DNA from: Stenotrophomonas maltophilia
GTDB taxonomy: Bacteria > Pseudomonadota > Gammaproteobacteria > Xanthomonadales > Xanthomonadaceae
Direction: 5' to 3'
NCBI RefSeq assembly: GCF_001676385.1
Contig: NZ_LYVJ01000007.1
Span: 209,657 to 273,656, forward strand
Length of the DNA: 64,000 bases
Positions 22,379 to 31,910 of the stretch are shown here, piece by piece. The first letter of the stretch is position 1, and every line of letters starts with the position of its first letter. Below the pieces are notes generated by a model, which was not told the origin of the DNA, did no database searches, and saw only the letters and a list, made by a program, of their open reading frames with translations. Both the position numbers and the translations under genes were made by a program.

Positions 22379-24220
22379 ATGAAGCTGCAATCCCGAATGC
22401 TGTCCCTGGCCGTACTGGCCGCCCTGCCCGCGCTGGCCCAGGCCGCCGACGACGCCACCGCGCTCGACCAGATCCTGGTCACCGCCACCCGTACCCCGAT
22501 CGCCCTGCAGGACAGCATCGCGCCGGCCCAGGTGATCGACCGCGCGCAGATCGAATCCAGCCAGGCGACCTCGCTGCAGGAACTGCTGCGCGGCCGCGCT
22601 GGCATCAACCTGACCAATGCTGGTGGGCTCGGCAAGCAGAGCTCGCTGTTCCTGCGCGGCACCAACTCGGGCCACACCGTCGTACTGGTCGACGGCGTGC
22701 GCATCAACAGCGCCGATCTCGGCCTGGCCATGTACCAGGACCTGCCGCTGGCGCAGGTCGAGCGCGTGGAAATCGTGCGTGGCCCGCAGTCGAGCCTGTA
22801 TGGCGCGGACGCCATCGGCGGCGTGATCCAGATCTTCACCCGCCGCAACCAGGGCGATTTCGCGCCGCACTTCCAGCTCGGCGGCGGCAGCAATGGCTTG
22901 CGTGAGGCCAGCGGCGGCATTGGTGGCGGTACCGAACGCGGCTGGTTCGGTGCCGACATCGCCTACCAGCATTCCGATGGCATCGATGCCTGCCGCGGCT
23001 CCGCAGCGCTGTTCACCGGCTGCTTCGCCGACGAACATGATCGCGACGGCTACCGCAACCTCTCCAAGAGCCTGCGCGGCGGCTACAGCTTCAACGACCA
23101 GTGGAACGTGGAAGGCAGCGCGCTGCGCGCCGACGGCAGGAACCACTACGACGGCTACTACAACTACTCGGAAACCCGCCAGCAGGTGCTGGCCGGCAAG
23201 GTACGCTACACCCCGTCCGAGCACATGGCGTTCACCGCCAATGTCGGCCGTAGCGACAACGAGTCGGACAACTTCGGCGATTTCGGCGCACGCGGCAGCG
23301 CGCAGACCCACCGCGACAGCGCTTCGCTGCAGGGCGACTTCGGCGTGGCCGAAGGCCAGTTGCTGAGTGCCGGCGCGGACTGGAGCCGGGACAACCTGGA
23401 CGGCAGCAGCGCCGGCTATCTCGTCGACAGCCGCCGCAATACCGGCGTGTTCGTGCAGTACCAGGGTCGCTTCGGCCGCCACCAGCTGCAGGCCAGCGCC
23501 CGCAACGACGACAACCAGCAGTTCGGCAACCATGCCACCGGCAGTCTCGGCTGGGCGATGGAACTGGGCCACGGCCTGCGCGTCAATGCCAGCTACGGCA
23601 CCGCGTTCAAGGCGCCGACCTTCAGTGACCTGTACGACCCGTGGAGCGGCGTGCCAACACTGGATCCCGAGAAGTCCAGGAGCGCCAACCTCGGTATTTC
23701 GCAGCAGGGCCAAGGCTGGCATTGGGGCCTGGATGTGTACGAGACCCGCGTCGACGACCTGATCACCTACGATGCGGCCACCTTCACGATGCAGCAGGTG
23801 GAGAAGGCGCGCATCCGGGGTGCCGAACTGACCGGCGGCGTGCTGCTGGCCGGTTTCGATATCAATGCGCAGCTGAGCTATACCGACCCGCGCAACCGCA
23901 CCGATGGCAGTGCCCAGTTCGACAACTGGCTGCCGCGCCGCGCGCAGCAGACCGCACGCGTGGACATCGACCGCCGCTTCGGTGACTTCCGCGCCGGCTT
24001 GACCGTGCAGGGTGCGGGCAAGCGCTATGACGACGCCGCCAACCTGGTGACGGTCGGCGGCTACGGCACGCTGGACCTGCGCGCCGAGTACGCGCTGACG
24101 CCGTCGTGGTCGCTGCTGGCGCGTGCCACCAACGTGTTCGACCGCAGGTACGAGACGGTGGCATGGTTCAACCAGCCCGGCCGCGAGTACCAGCTGAGCG
24201 TGCGTTACCAGCCGAAGTGA
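22379..24220 (+). CDS. btuB: TonB-dependent vitamin B12 receptor BtuB
   Basis: 613 residues. Signal peptide MKLQSRMLSLAVLAALPALAQA, TonB box-like LDQILVTATRTP, plug domain (LQELLRGRAGINLTNAGG, FLRGTNSGHTVVLVDGVRIN, VERVEIVRGPQSSLYGADAIGGVIQIFTRR), then a barrel of BtuB size ending YQLSVRYQPK. Active uptake of cobalamin across the outer membrane, energised by TonB. GGAG lies seven bases before the ATG. The upstream cobalamin riboswitch shows the substrate and predicts repression by B12. Confidence 0.95.
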   Translation: MKLQSRMLSLAVLAALPALAQAADDATALDQILVTATRTPIALQDSIAPAQVIDRAQIESSQATSLQELLRGRAGINLTNAGGLGKQSSLFLRGTNSGHTVVLVDGVRINSADLGLAMYQDLPLAQVERVEIVRGPQSSLYGADAIGGVIQIFTRRNQGDFAPHFQLGGGSNGLREASGGIGGGTERGWFGADIAYQHSDGIDACRGSAALFTGCFADEHDRDGYRNLSKSLRGGYSFNDQWNVEGSALRADGRNHYDGYYNYSETRQQVLAGKVRYTPSEHMAFTANVGRSDNESDNFGDFGARGSAQTHRDSASLQGDFGVAEGQLLSAGADWSRDNLDGSSAGYLVDSRRNTGVFVQYQGRFGRHQLQASARNDDNQQFGNHATGSLGWAMELGHGLRVNASYGTAFKAPTFSDLYDPWSGVPTLDPEKSRSANLGISQQGQGWHWGLDVYETRVDDLITYDAATFTMQQVEKARIRGAELTGGVLLAGFDINAQLSYTDPRNRTDGSAQFDNWLPRRAQQTARVDIDRRFGDFRAGLTVQGAGKRYDDAANLVTVGGYGTLDLRAEYALTPSWSLLARATNVFDRRYETVAWFNQPGREYQLSVRYQPK

Positions 24221-24227
24221 AGGAAAG

Positions 24228-24315
24228 CGCCGGGCATCGCCCGGCGCCTTTCCCGTAGAGCCGAGCCCATGCTCGGCTCAGGCAGCAAAGCAGCCGAGCG
24301 TGGGCTCGGCTCTAC
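24228..24315. repeat. GC hairpin plus SMAG-like palindrome between btuB and gph
   Basis: A GCGCCGGGC/GCCCGGCGC hairpin (24228-24248) followed by TTTCCC is a likely btuB terminator. The SMAG palindrome 24255-24315 (GTAGAGCCGAGC...GCTCGGCTCTAC) follows. Its right terminal GTAG, read on the minus strand, gives the TAG stop of gph (24314..24312). Confidence 0.85.
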
Positions 24316-24980
24316 ACCGGGACGCCGGCAGCCAACCCCGGCAACTCACGCAGGTCGTCGATCACTGCCACCGCAGGCACCGCATCCAGATCCAGTCCGC
24401 GCGGATAGCCATAGCGCACCAGTGCGATCGGCATGCCCGCGTCCCCGGCAGCGCGATAGTCGGTCAGCGAATCGCCGACCATCAGGCACGCATCCACCGG
24501 CAACCCGAAGTGCGCGGCGATGTGCCGTAGCGGTTCACCACTGGGCTTGCGCTGCGGCAGCGAATCGCCACCCAGTACCAGCGCAAACGCATCACCAATA
24601 CCCAGGTGCTGCAGCAGCGGCGGCACCAGGGCTTCGGGCTTGTTGGTGCAGATCGCCAGTGGCACGTTGCGCGCACGCAGCTGCGCCAGTGCGTCGGCCA
24701 CGCCATCGAACAGGCGCGGGCTGCGCAACAGGCATTCGCGATAGTGAACCATGAATACCGGCATCACCTCGGCCAGGTCGACCTCGCGCCCGGCGGCATG
24801 CACGGCCTGTTCGACCAGGCGTCGCACGCCGTCGCCGATCCAGCCGAGCACGGTGGCTTCCGGCACGCGCGCCAGGCCGATGTCTTCCAGCGTGCGGTTC
24901 AGTGCTTCGGCGATATCAGCTGCGCTGTCGACCAGCGTGCCATCGAGGTCGAACACGACCAGCGGGTAGGGATACGGCAA
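24312..24980 (-). CDS. gph: phosphoglycolate phosphatase, HAD family
   Basis: About 222 residues. Dephosphorylates 2-phosphoglycolate arising from DNA 3' end repair. HAD motifs: VVFDLDGTLVDS, CTNKPE, KPSGEPL and MVGDSLTDYRAA. Start: an ATG at 25013 is in frame, but its first two bases belong to a TACAAT box (25017..25012) likely to be the promoter -10. I therefore prefer the TTG at 24980, which begins LPYPYPLVVFDLDG. The stop codon is provided by the neighbouring SMAG repeat. Confidence 0.85.
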   Translation of the reverse strand: MPYPYPLVVFDLDGTLVDSAADIAEALNRTLEDIGLARVPEATVLGWIGDGVRRLVEQAVHAAGREVDLAEVMPVFMVHYRECLLRSPRLFDGVADALAQLRARNVPLAICTNKPEALVPPLLQHLGIGDAFALVLGGDSLPQRKPSGEPLRHIAAHFGLPVDACLMVGDSLTDYRAAGDAGMPIALVRYGYPRGLDLDAVPAVAVIDDLRELPGLAAGVPV

Positions 24981-25092
24981 GGTACAGCACCTGTACAGCG
25001 TGGGGCCGTCCATTGTACGCCGGCGCCCTTCAGCGATCCGGCGCATGGCGCGTGCTGGCAGCGTGCGGTGGCGGCCGGGTCGTGTCCCGGGG

Positions 25093-26022
25093 TCATGCGT
25101 CGCCGGTGCCTGGCGGCTGCCAGTCCAGGTCCTGGAAGGCCGGGCTGCCGAAGCACTCGGCCAGGAAATCCAGGAACCGGCGCAGGATCGCCGGCTGCTG
25201 CCGCCGCGACGCGTATACGGCATGAATGCCCAGCTCATCCAGGCGGTAAGCGGGCAGGACCTGGACCAGTTCACCACTGCGCAGCAGCGGCGCCACCTGG
25301 TAGGTCGGCAGCATGGCGATGCCGGCCCCCGCACGCACCGCTTCCACCAGCAGCGACGCTTCATTGGCGCTGATGTTGCCGCCGACGGCCACCGACAGCG
25401 AGCGGCCATCGCGGTGCAGCTGCCACAGGCTCTTGCCGACGTAATGATGGGTGAGGCAGTTGTGCGTGGCCAGGTGCTCAGGCGCGCCGGGCGTGCCACG
25501 CGCCTGCAGGTAGGAGGGCGTCGCGCACAGCACCGAGCGGCAGGTGGCCAGTCGCCGCGCGATCAGGCTGGGATCGATCTGGCGGGCGATACGCACGGCC
25601 AGGTCCACCCGCTCCTCGACCAGGTTCACCGTGCGATCCACCAGCAGCAGCTCGATGCGGGCTGCTGGATGTCGCCTCACGAACTCCGCGACCGCACGTG
25701 CCAGATGGCTCTGCCCGAAGGAGACGCTGGCAGTCACCCGCAAGGTGCCATGTGGCTCGGGATCGTCGCTGGCCAGTTCGCCCTGCAGCTCCTCGCCGAT
25801 CGCCAGCATCTGCCGGAAGCGCGCCAGCGCCGCCTCGCCCGGGCCAGTGAGGCTGACCCGGCGTGTGGTCCGGTGCAGCAGGCGCGCACCCAGCCACCCC
25901 TCGACCTCGGCCAGGTAGCGACTGACCATCGCCCGTGACATGTCCAGCACCTCGGCGGCCGCAGTCAGGCTGCCGCGCTCGGCCACCTCGACGAAGACGG
26001 TCATGGCGGTCAATCGGTCCAT
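25093..26022 (-). CDS. LysR-family transcriptional regulator
   Basis: 309 residues from MDRLTAMTVFVEVAERG. The N-terminal winged HTH (SLTAAAEVLDMSRAMVSRYLAEVEGWLGARLLHRTTRRV) is followed by a periplasmic-binding-protein-like effector domain. It is of the AaeR/DmlR-like subgroup that ends FLDFLAECF. It diverges from the NAD(P)-binding oxidoreductase gene with about 108 bases between them, so that gene is the probable target. The effector is unknown. Confidence 0.9.
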   Translation of the reverse strand: MDRLTAMTVFVEVAERGSLTAAAEVLDMSRAMVSRYLAEVEGWLGARLLHRTTRRVSLTGPGEAALARFRQMLAIGEELQGELASDDPEPHGTLRVTASVSFGQSHLARAVAEFVRRHPAARIELLLVDRTVNLVEERVDLAVRIARQIDPSLIARRLATCRSVLCATPSYLQARGTPGAPEHLATHNCLTHHYVGKSLWQLHRDGRSLSVAVGGNISANEASLLVEAVRAGAGIAMLPTYQVAPLLRSGELVQVLPAYRLDELGIHAVYASRRQQPAILRRFLDFLAECFGSPAFQDLDWQPPGTGDA

Positions 26023-26130
26023 CTGCTCGATCCATGCAACAAACAAGCGCGTTATACGCTGTTTTTCGAGCGACTGCAGCAGCCTAGAGTGGCCGCATTC
26101 CCACCCCACACCGCCTCAAGGAGTCCTCCC

Positions 26131-26769
26131 ATGAAGATCGCCCTCGTCGGTTCCACCGGCAACATCGGCCGCCAGATCGCCCGCCACGCGCTGGCCCGCG
26201 GCCACCAGCTCACCGTCATCGTGCGCAGCGCGCAGGACCTTCCGGCCGAACTGGCCGGCGCCCACCCGGTGATCGCCTCGCTGGATGACGCCGACGCCCT
26301 GGTGGCGGCGATCGCCGGCCACGACGTGCTGGCCAGCGCCTACGGCCCGCGCCCGGGCGACGACATCGGCCGGGTCGGCGAAGTGGCCGCGCAGCTGGCT
26401 GCCGCAGCACGCAAGGCCGGCGTACCGCGCCTGGTGGTGGTCGGTGGTGCCGGCAGCCTGGAAGTCGCGCCGGGCGTGCAGTTGGTCGACACCCCCAGCT
26501 TCCCGGAGGCGTACAAGCCCTACGCACTGGCCCACCGCGAAGCCTTCAATCGCCTCCAGGCCGTGGACCACCTGGACTGGACCTTCTTCTCGCCGGCCGC
26601 CGAAATCGGCCCGGGGGAAGAACGTGGCCAGTACCGCGTGCAACCCAAGGCCTTCCTCGCCGATGCCGGCGGGCACAGCCGCATCAGCTATGCCGACTAC
26701 GGCGCCGCATTCGTCGCCGAGCTGGAAGCGCACCAGTACCCGAAGCAGATCATCACGGCCGCGTATTGA
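26131..26769 (+). CDS. NAD(P)-dependent oxidoreductase, NmrA/SDR-like
   Basis: 212 residues. The Rossmann fold starts with GSTGNIGRQIARHALARGH. Atypical SDR of the YwnB/NmrA-type NAD(P)H-binding group, lacking a clear YxxxK active site; VVVGGAGSLEVAPG and WTFFSPAAEIGPG are family segments. The substrate is not predictable; some relatives are quinone or stress-response reductases. AAGGAG lies eight bases before the ATG. Divergent from a LysR gene, with an MBL-fold gene downstream. Confidence 0.85.
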   Translation: MKIALVGSTGNIGRQIARHALARGHQLTVIVRSAQDLPAELAGAHPVIASLDDADALVAAIAGHDVLASAYGPRPGDDIGRVGEVAAQLAAAARKAGVPRLVVVGGAGSLEVAPGVQLVDTPSFPEAYKPYALAHREAFNRLQAVDHLDWTFFSPAAEIGPGEERGQYRVQPKAFLADAGGHSRISYADYGAAFVAELEAHQYPKQIITAAY

Positions 26770-26903
26770 TCGATACGCCTGTCCTGGAGAGCCGAAGGCA
26801 ACGGCAGGAGCCGTTGCCAACGTCGCTTGCGACGGCCCGCAGGGGCCGCGCAAGGACGCCCGGCATAGCCCGTGCTCAGCTCGGTACCCCACAAGGAATC
26901 CCC

Positions 26904-27815
26904 ATGCGTACTGCTGCCCTGCTGCTTCCCCTCGCCCTGGCCGCCGGCTTCGCCAGTGCGCCGCTGCTGGCCGCTCCGGCCGTCGCTTCTCCAGCCGAGG
27001 CAACAAGATCACAGCTGCACCTGCAGACCTTCCACCCCGGCCCGCAGGCGATGTTCTCGGTGTCCTCGGTGCTGATCGAAGGCCGCCACGACGCGATCCT
27101 GGTCAACGCGCAGTTCGGCGCCGCCGACGCGCGCAGGCTGGTCGAGCTGATCCACGCCAGCGGCAAGCAACTGACCACGATCTACATCAGCCACGGCGAT
27201 CCGGATTACTACTTCGGCCTGGCCACGCTGCACGACGCGTTCCCGCAGGCACGCATCGTCGCCACCGCGCAGACCGTCGCCCATATCCAGCAGACCCAGG
27301 CCGGCAAGCTGGCCTACTGGGGACCGAAGATGGGCGCAGACGTGCCGGCACGCATCGTGGTGCCGCAGGTACTGGACGGCGATGCCCTGCAGCTGGAAGG
27401 CCAGCGCCTGCCGCTGATCGGCCTGGATGGCCCGACCCCGGACCGCACGGTGCTGTGGGTGCCGTCACTGCGCGCGATCGTCGGTGGCATTCCGGTGGTG
27501 GCCGGTGAGCACGTGTGGATGGCCGACACGCAGACGCCGAAGTCGCACACTGACTGGCTGCAGACCCTGCAGCGATTGCAGGCACTGAAGCCGAAAGTGG
27601 TGGTGCCCGGGCACTACGCGCCGGGTGCGGCGCTGGATGCCAGTGCACTGCGCTTCACCGCAGACTACATCCGCGCGTTCGACGCCGAGGCAGCAAAGGC
27701 CAAGGACAGTGCGGCGCTGGTGAAGGCGATGCAGGTGCGCTACCCGACGCTGGCCGGCGTGGCCTCGCTGGAGCTGAGTGCGAAGGTGGCCAAGGGCGAG
27801 ATGCAGTGGCCATGA
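26904..27815 (+). CDS. secreted MBL-fold hydrolase-like protein with atypical metal motif
   Basis: 303 residues. Signal peptide MRTAALLLPLALAAGFASAPLLAAP. Metallo-beta-lactamase fold with core strands VSSVLIEGRHDAILVNAQF and TTIYISHGDPDYYFG. The canonical HxHxDH metal motif is replaced by HGDPDYY, keeping one His and two Asp. VAGEHVWMADTQ and VVPGHYAPG supply later ligand positions. A subgroup of annotated MBL proteins has this SHxDPDYY pattern; its function is unknown. GGA lies seven bases before the ATG. It follows the oxidoreductase gene by 134 bases and may share its transcript. Confidence 0.8.
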   Translation: MRTAALLLPLALAAGFASAPLLAAPAVASPAEATRSQLHLQTFHPGPQAMFSVSSVLIEGRHDAILVNAQFGAADARRLVELIHASGKQLTTIYISHGDPDYYFGLATLHDAFPQARIVATAQTVAHIQQTQAGKLAYWGPKMGADVPARIVVPQVLDGDALQLEGQRLPLIGLDGPTPDRTVLWVPSLRAIVGGIPVVAGEHVWMADTQTPKSHTDWLQTLQRLQALKPKVVVPGHYAPGAALDASALRFTADYIRAFDAEAAKAKDSAALVKAMQVRYPTLAGVASLELSAKVAKGEMQWP

Positions 27816-27833
27816 AGTGGGGAGTTTTCTTCT

Positions 27834-28072
27834 GCAGGGCTGCGCCCTGCACCCGCAGAGGCAGCAGCAACAGCCGAAGCAACAGCAACAGCAGGCTATC
27901 CGTGGGATGGCGAGGCGGGTCCGGTTGCGGGGGACGCCGTGAATCCGTCCATGGAGGCTCGGTCGCGCCATCCATGGCGCTCACGCCCCCGCAACCGGCC
28001 CCACCTCGCCTTCGACAGATCTCGGCAATCTGCTGGGTCGGATCCCGTTGCTGCGCAACGGGCTCTGACCCC
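27834..28072. repeat. composite repeat: GCAGGG hairpin, hexamers, covarying-stem copy 4, GGGTC hairpin
   Basis: Occupies the gap between two convergent genes. From left: hairpin GCAGGGCTGCGCCCTGC (27834-27850); CAGCAACAG-type hexamers (about 27856-27890); the large palindrome with stem 27909-27933 paired to 27986-28010 (23 of 25 positions match) around the conserved core 27934-27985; and a GGGTCGGATCCC...CTCTGACCCC hairpin (28035-28072). The order of modules resembles copy 1. Confidence 0.8.
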
Positions 28073-28083
28073 GCCTTTGCCGA

Positions 28084-29178
28084 TCAGAGGGATGTGGAAT
28101 CGCTCGGTCCGTGCTCGAACAATTCCCCCTGCACCACGGCCTCCTTTTCGCGGAAACCGCCCAGCCCGACCCCGACCAGCCGATAGCGCGTCTCCGCCGG
28201 CAGGTCGACGCGGGAACGCAGTGCCAGCGCGATGTCGCGCAGTTCTTCCATCGATTCCGGCGGGCGCTCCGGGGTGAAGCTGCGGGTGAGGATGCGGAAC
28301 TGCGCGGTCTTCAGCTTCAGCACCACCGTGTGGCCGACGCGCTCGGTCTTGCGCGTGGCATTCCAGGTCTTCTCCGCCAGTTGCACGATCGCCTCGCCCA
28401 GGTCTTCCAGCAACAGGTCTTCGGCGAAGGTGTCCTCCGAGGAGATCGACTGCACCGGCTGGTCCGGCTCCACCGGCCGCTCATCGATACCGCGTGCGCG
28501 GTTGTACAGGCTGCGCCCGAAGCTGCCGAACGCCTCTTCCAGATCGGTCAATGCCCATTGCCGCAGGTCGCCGCAGGTGACGATGCCGCGCGCGGCCAGC
28601 TTGCCTTCCATCACCTTGCCCACGCCGGGCACCCGTTTCACCGGCAGCGGCAGCAGGAACGCATCCACCCGCTGCGGCGGAATCACGAACTGGCCATCCG
28701 GCTTGCGCCAGTCCGAAGCGATCTTGGCCAGGAACTTGTTCGGCGCGATCCCGGCTGAGGCCGTCAGGTGGGTTTCCTCGCGGATCTGAGCGCGGATGGT
28801 GCGGGCGATGTCGGTGGCCAGTTCGATGCCACTCTTCGGCTCGGTCACGTCCAGGTAGGCCTCGTCCAGCGACAGCGGTTCGACCAGGTCGGTGTGGCGC
28901 AGGAAGATCGCGCGTACCTGCTGTGACACCGCCTTGTAACGCGCGAAGTCCGGCGGCACGAAGATCGCGTCCGGGCACAGGCGCTCGGCGCGCACCGCGG
29001 GCATCGCCGAACGCACGCCGAACACCCGCGCCTCGTACGAGGCCGCACACACCACCGAGCGTGTGCCGCGCCATGCCACGACCACCGGCTTGCCGCGCAG
29101 TGACGGATCGTCGCGCTGCTCCACCGACGCGTAGAACGCGTCCATGTCAACGTGGATGATCTTGCGCAGTCGGGTCAT
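28084..29178 (-). CDS. dinB: DNA polymerase IV (Y family)
   Basis: 364 residues from [23 protein letters not shown]. Error-prone translesion polymerase. Catalytic residues are in [11 protein letters not shown] and the [10 protein letters not shown] motif (Asp-Glu); [14 protein letters not shown] and [21 protein letters not shown] are family segments; the C-terminal little-finger domain is complete. It lacks an obvious beta-clamp-binding terminal peptide other than QGELFEHG. No clear LexA box was found in the upstream 190 bases, where fabA diverges. Confidence 0.93.
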   Translation of the reverse strand: MTRLRKIIHVDMDAFYASVEQRDDPSLRGKPVVVAWRGTRSVVCAASYEARVFGVRSAMPAVRAERLCPDAIFVPPDFARYKAVSQQVRAIFLRHTDLVEPLSLDEAYLDVTEPKSGIELATDIARTIRAQIREETHLTASAGIAPNKFLAKIASDWRKPDGQFVIPPQRVDAFLLPLPVKRVPGVGKVMEGKLAARGIVTCGDLRQWALTDLEEAFGSFGRSLYNRARGIDERPVEPDQPVQSISSEDTFAEDLLLEDLGEAIVQLAEKTWNATRKTERVGHTVVLKLKTAQFRILTRSFTPERPPESMEELRDIALALRSRVDLPAETRYRLVGVGLGGFREKEAVVQGELFEHGPSDSTSL

Positions 29179-29370
29179 GTCAGGCGGAAAAGGCAGGAGC
29201 GGGCCGGGCAGGCCACACGCCGAAGTATGGTCGTTGCACATCAACAGGATGCGCGTATTCCCTTGAAAACACTACGGTTGCGTACGGTTGAAATGTTTGA
29301 TCGGCACAGTTTCCACGGGCATCCTCGAGGACTTGTTTTCCCGTTTACCCCGCTTCCAGGATTGTGCTTC

Positions 29371-29886
29371 ATGACCCGTCTCCACGCGTTCAACCGCGAA
29401 CAGCTGCTGGCCAGCGCACGCGGTGAACTGTTCGGCACCGCCGCCGGCCGTTTGCCCAACGATCCGATGCTGATGTTCGACCGCATCACTGACATCCGCG
29501 AGGACGGCGGACCACATGGCAAGGGCATGGTACGCGCCGAACTGGATATCCGTCCGGACCTGTGGTTCTTCGGCTGCCACTTCATCGGCGATCCGGTGAT
29601 GCCCGGCTGCCTGGGCCTGGATGCCATGTGGCAGCTGACCGGCTTCTTCCTGACCTGGCTGGGTGCCCCCGGCAAGGGCCGCGCACTGGGCTGTGGCGAA
29701 GTGAAATTCACCGGGCAGGTGCTGCCGGAAGCGAAACTCGTCCGCTACGAGATCGACATCAGCCGCGTGATCAACCGCAAGCTGGTGATGGCCCAGTCGG
29801 ACGCGCGCATGTACGTGGATGACCGCGAAATCTACAGCGCGCGCGACCTGCGCGTCGGCCTGTTCACCGAAACCGGGAGCTTCTGA
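29371..29886 (+). CDS. fabA: 3-hydroxydecanoyl-ACP dehydratase/isomerase
   Basis: 171 residues, the normal FabA size. Dehydrates 3-hydroxydecanoyl-ACP and isomerises trans-2 to cis-3-decenoyl-ACP, the branch point of unsaturated fatty acid synthesis. The hot-dog helix signature [20 protein letters not shown] contains the catalytic His and Asp. The stop overlaps the fabB start (TGATG). Upstream, ACGGTTG is repeated ten bases apart near 29273-29290, in a region where a fatty-acid regulator might bind; this is unproven. Confidence 0.96.
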   Translation: MTRLHAFNREQLLASARGELFGTAAGRLPNDPMLMFDRITDIREDGGPHGKGMVRAELDIRPDLWFFGCHFIGDPVMPGCLGLDAMWQLTGFFLTWLGAPGKGRALGCGEVKFTGQVLPEAKLVRYEIDISRVINRKLVMAQSDARMYVDDREIYSARDLRVGLFTETGSF

Positions 29887-31094
29887 TGCGTCGCGTCGTC
29901 ATCACCGGCATGGGCATCACCTCCTGCCTTGGCAATGATCTGGATACCGTTTCAGCCGCGCTGCGCGCGGGGCGCTCGGGCATCACCGCGCTGGCCGACC
30001 ACGCCGAAGCCGGCCTGCGCAGCCAGATCGGTGGCCGCGTCGACCTCGACCTGGACGCGCTGATCGACCGCAAGCAGAAGCGCTTCATGAGTGACGCGGC
30101 GGCCTTCGCCTACCTGGCCATGCGCGATGCGATCGCCGATGCCGGGCTCAGCCCGGAACAGGTCAGCGGCCTGCGTACCGGCCTGATCGCCGGTTCCGGC
30201 GGCGGCTCCAGCGAATGGCAGGTCGGTGCGGTCGACCTGCTGCGCGAACGTGGCGTGCGCAAGGTCGGCCCGTACATGGTGCCGCGCACGATGTGCTCGA
30301 CGGTCTCGGCCTGCCTGGCCACCGCCTACCAGATCAAGGGCGTCAGCTACTCGCTGTCGGCCGCCTGCGCGACCTCGGCGCACTGCATCGGCGCCGCCGC
30401 GGACATGATCCGCCATGGCGCGCAGGACATCATGTTCGCCGGTGGTGGCGAAGACCTGCACTGGTCGATGAGCGTGATGTTCGATGCGATGGGCGCCCTG
30501 TCGACCAGCTTCAACGATACCCCGGCCAGCGCCTCGCGCCCGTACGACAAGGACCGCGACGGCTTCGTCATCGCCGGTGGCGGCGGCATGCTGGTGCTGG
30601 AGGACTACGACCATGCCATCGCCCGCGGTGCACGCATCCATGCCGAGCTGATCGGCTATGGCGTGACCTCCGATGGCGCCGACATGGTCGCCCCCTCCGG
30701 TGAAGGCGCGGTGCGCTGCATGAAGATGGCGCTGCAGGGCGTTGATCGTCCGCTGGACTACCTCAATACCCACGGCACCTCGACGCCGCTGGGCGATGTC
30801 ACCGAACTCAACGCGATCCGCGAAGTATTCGGCGACGCGGTGCCGCCACTGTCGTCGACCAAGGCACTGTCCGGGCATTCACTGGGTGCGGCCAGCGTGC
30901 ACGAGGCGATCTACTGCCTGCTGATGATGCGCGATGGTTTCGTCGCCGGCTCCGCCAACATCGCCGAACTGGACCCGAAGGTGGAGGGCTTCCCGATCCT
31001 GCGCGAAAGCCGCGAGCAGACGCTGGATACGGTGATGTCCAACAGCTTCGGCTTCGGCGGCACCAACGCTGCACTGGTGTTCGGGCGGGTGTGA
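29886..31094 (+). CDS. fabB: 3-oxoacyl-ACP synthase I
   Basis: 402 residues. Condensing enzyme that elongates cis-3-decenoyl-ACP, acting directly after FabA. Catalytic Cys in [12 protein letters not shown], histidines in [12 protein letters not shown] and [14 protein letters not shown]-terminal [13 protein letters not shown]. Coupled to fabA by a one-base overlap, the classical fabAB operon of gammaproteobacteria. Confidence 0.96.
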   Translation: MRRVVITGMGITSCLGNDLDTVSAALRAGRSGITALADHAEAGLRSQIGGRVDLDLDALIDRKQKRFMSDAAAFAYLAMRDAIADAGLSPEQVSGLRTGLIAGSGGGSSEWQVGAVDLLRERGVRKVGPYMVPRTMCSTVSACLATAYQIKGVSYSLSAACATSAHCIGAAADMIRHGAQDIMFAGGGEDLHWSMSVMFDAMGALSTSFNDTPASASRPYDKDRDGFVIAGGGGMLVLEDYDHAIARGARIHAELIGYGVTSDGADMVAPSGEGAVRCMKMALQGVDRPLDYLNTHGTSTPLGDVTELNAIREVFGDAVPPLSSTKALSGHSLGAASVHEAIYCLLMMRDGFVAGSANIAELDPKVEGFPILRESREQTLDTVMSNSFGFGGTNAALVFGRV

Positions 31095-31102
31095 GGGGAC
31101 AG

Positions 31103-31226
31103 GTATGCCGACCAACAGTCGGCACCCACCCACGGATGTAGAGCCGAGCCATGCTCGGCTCAATGCCAACCAAGGTTGGCACCTACCATCCCAGTAAAGA
31201 GTGCCGACCAGCGGTCGGCACCCACC
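31103..31226. repeat. cluster of short palindromes after fabB
   Basis: Four adjacent palindromes: TGCCGACCAACAGTCGGCACC (about 31105-31126), GTAGAGCCGAGCCATGCTCGG (31138-31161), TGCCAACCAAGGTTGGCACC (about 31164-31184) and GTGCCGACCAGCGGTCGGCAC (31201-31221). Two are of the GCCGACC/GGTCGGC type and one is SMAG-like. The last abuts the stop codon of the HAD gene. Likely act as a bidirectional terminator between convergent genes. Confidence 0.8.
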
Positions 31227-31910
31227 TTACTTCGGCAGCAGCGGCAGCAGCAGCGCGTGCGCATCCACCAGCGAACCGACGATGCGATGGCCGAGCGCGC
31301 GCAGCTCCTCATCCGGGTGCACCAGGTCCGGCACCTGGATCACGGTCATGCCGGCGGCCAGCGCCGCGCGCGTACCCGCGGGCGAATCCTCCAGCGCCAG
31401 GCAGCGCTCCGGTGCCTGGCCCAGCCGCTGCGCGGCCAGCAGGTAGATGTCCGGCGCCGGCTTCGGCCGCGCTACGTCGCCACTGGTGATCACCGCGTCG
31501 AAGTACGGCAGCAGGCCCGCCGCTCCCAGCTTGCGGTTCGCCCGCGGCTGCCGTGTGGTGGTCGCGACCGCGCGCGGTATCGCATGCGCCTCCAGCAGAT
31601 CCAGCAGTTCCAGGATGCCGGGCCGCAACGGCAGGCCAGTCTGCGTGCGCGCCTCGTACAGGTCATGGCAGCGTGCAGCCATGGCCTCGATCATCCCGTC
31701 CTCGATACCGCGCTGGCGCAGCAGCGCGTGGCTGTCGCGGTCGCCCAGGCCCACCATGCGCACGAAAAAGGTTTCGTCCAGGCCCAGCCCGAATTCCTCG
31801 GCGGCCTGGCTCCAGCAGGCCAGCGAGACCCGCTCGCTGTCGATCATCAGGCCGTCCATGTCGAAGATGACGGCATCGGGGAGGAACGGCAACGCAGCAA
31901 TGGCAGTCAT
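31227..31910 (-). CDS. HAD-superfamily hydrolase (beta-phosphoglucomutase-like)
   Basis: 227 residues from MTAIAALPF. HAD subfamily IA: VIFDMDGLMIDSE (nucleophile Asp), TTTRQPR (motif II), KPAPDIYLLAAQ (motif III) and CLALEDSPAGTRAALAAGM (motif IV). The FDMDGLMIDSE form is typical of beta-phosphoglucomutase-like and sugar-phosphate phosphatases; the substrate is unknown. ATG overlaps the rsuA stop (ATGA), so it is the last gene of rsmC-rsuA-HAD. Confidence 0.88.
   Translation of the reverse strand: MTAIAALPFLPDAVIFDMDGLMIDSERVSLACWSQAAEEFGLGLDETFFVRMVGLGDRDSHALLRQRGIEDGMIEAMAARCHDLYEARTQTGLPLRPGILELLDLLEAHAIPRAVATTTRQPRANRKLGAAGLLPYFDAVITSGDVARPKPAPDIYLLAAQRLGQAPERCLALEDSPAGTRAALAAGMTVIQVPDLVHPDEELRALGHRIVGSLVDAHALLLPLLPK

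Noticed and set aside
28084..29370. SOS (LexA) control of dinB
   Set aside because: No CTG-N10-CAG or other clear dyad LexA site was seen in the dinB-fabA intergenic region.
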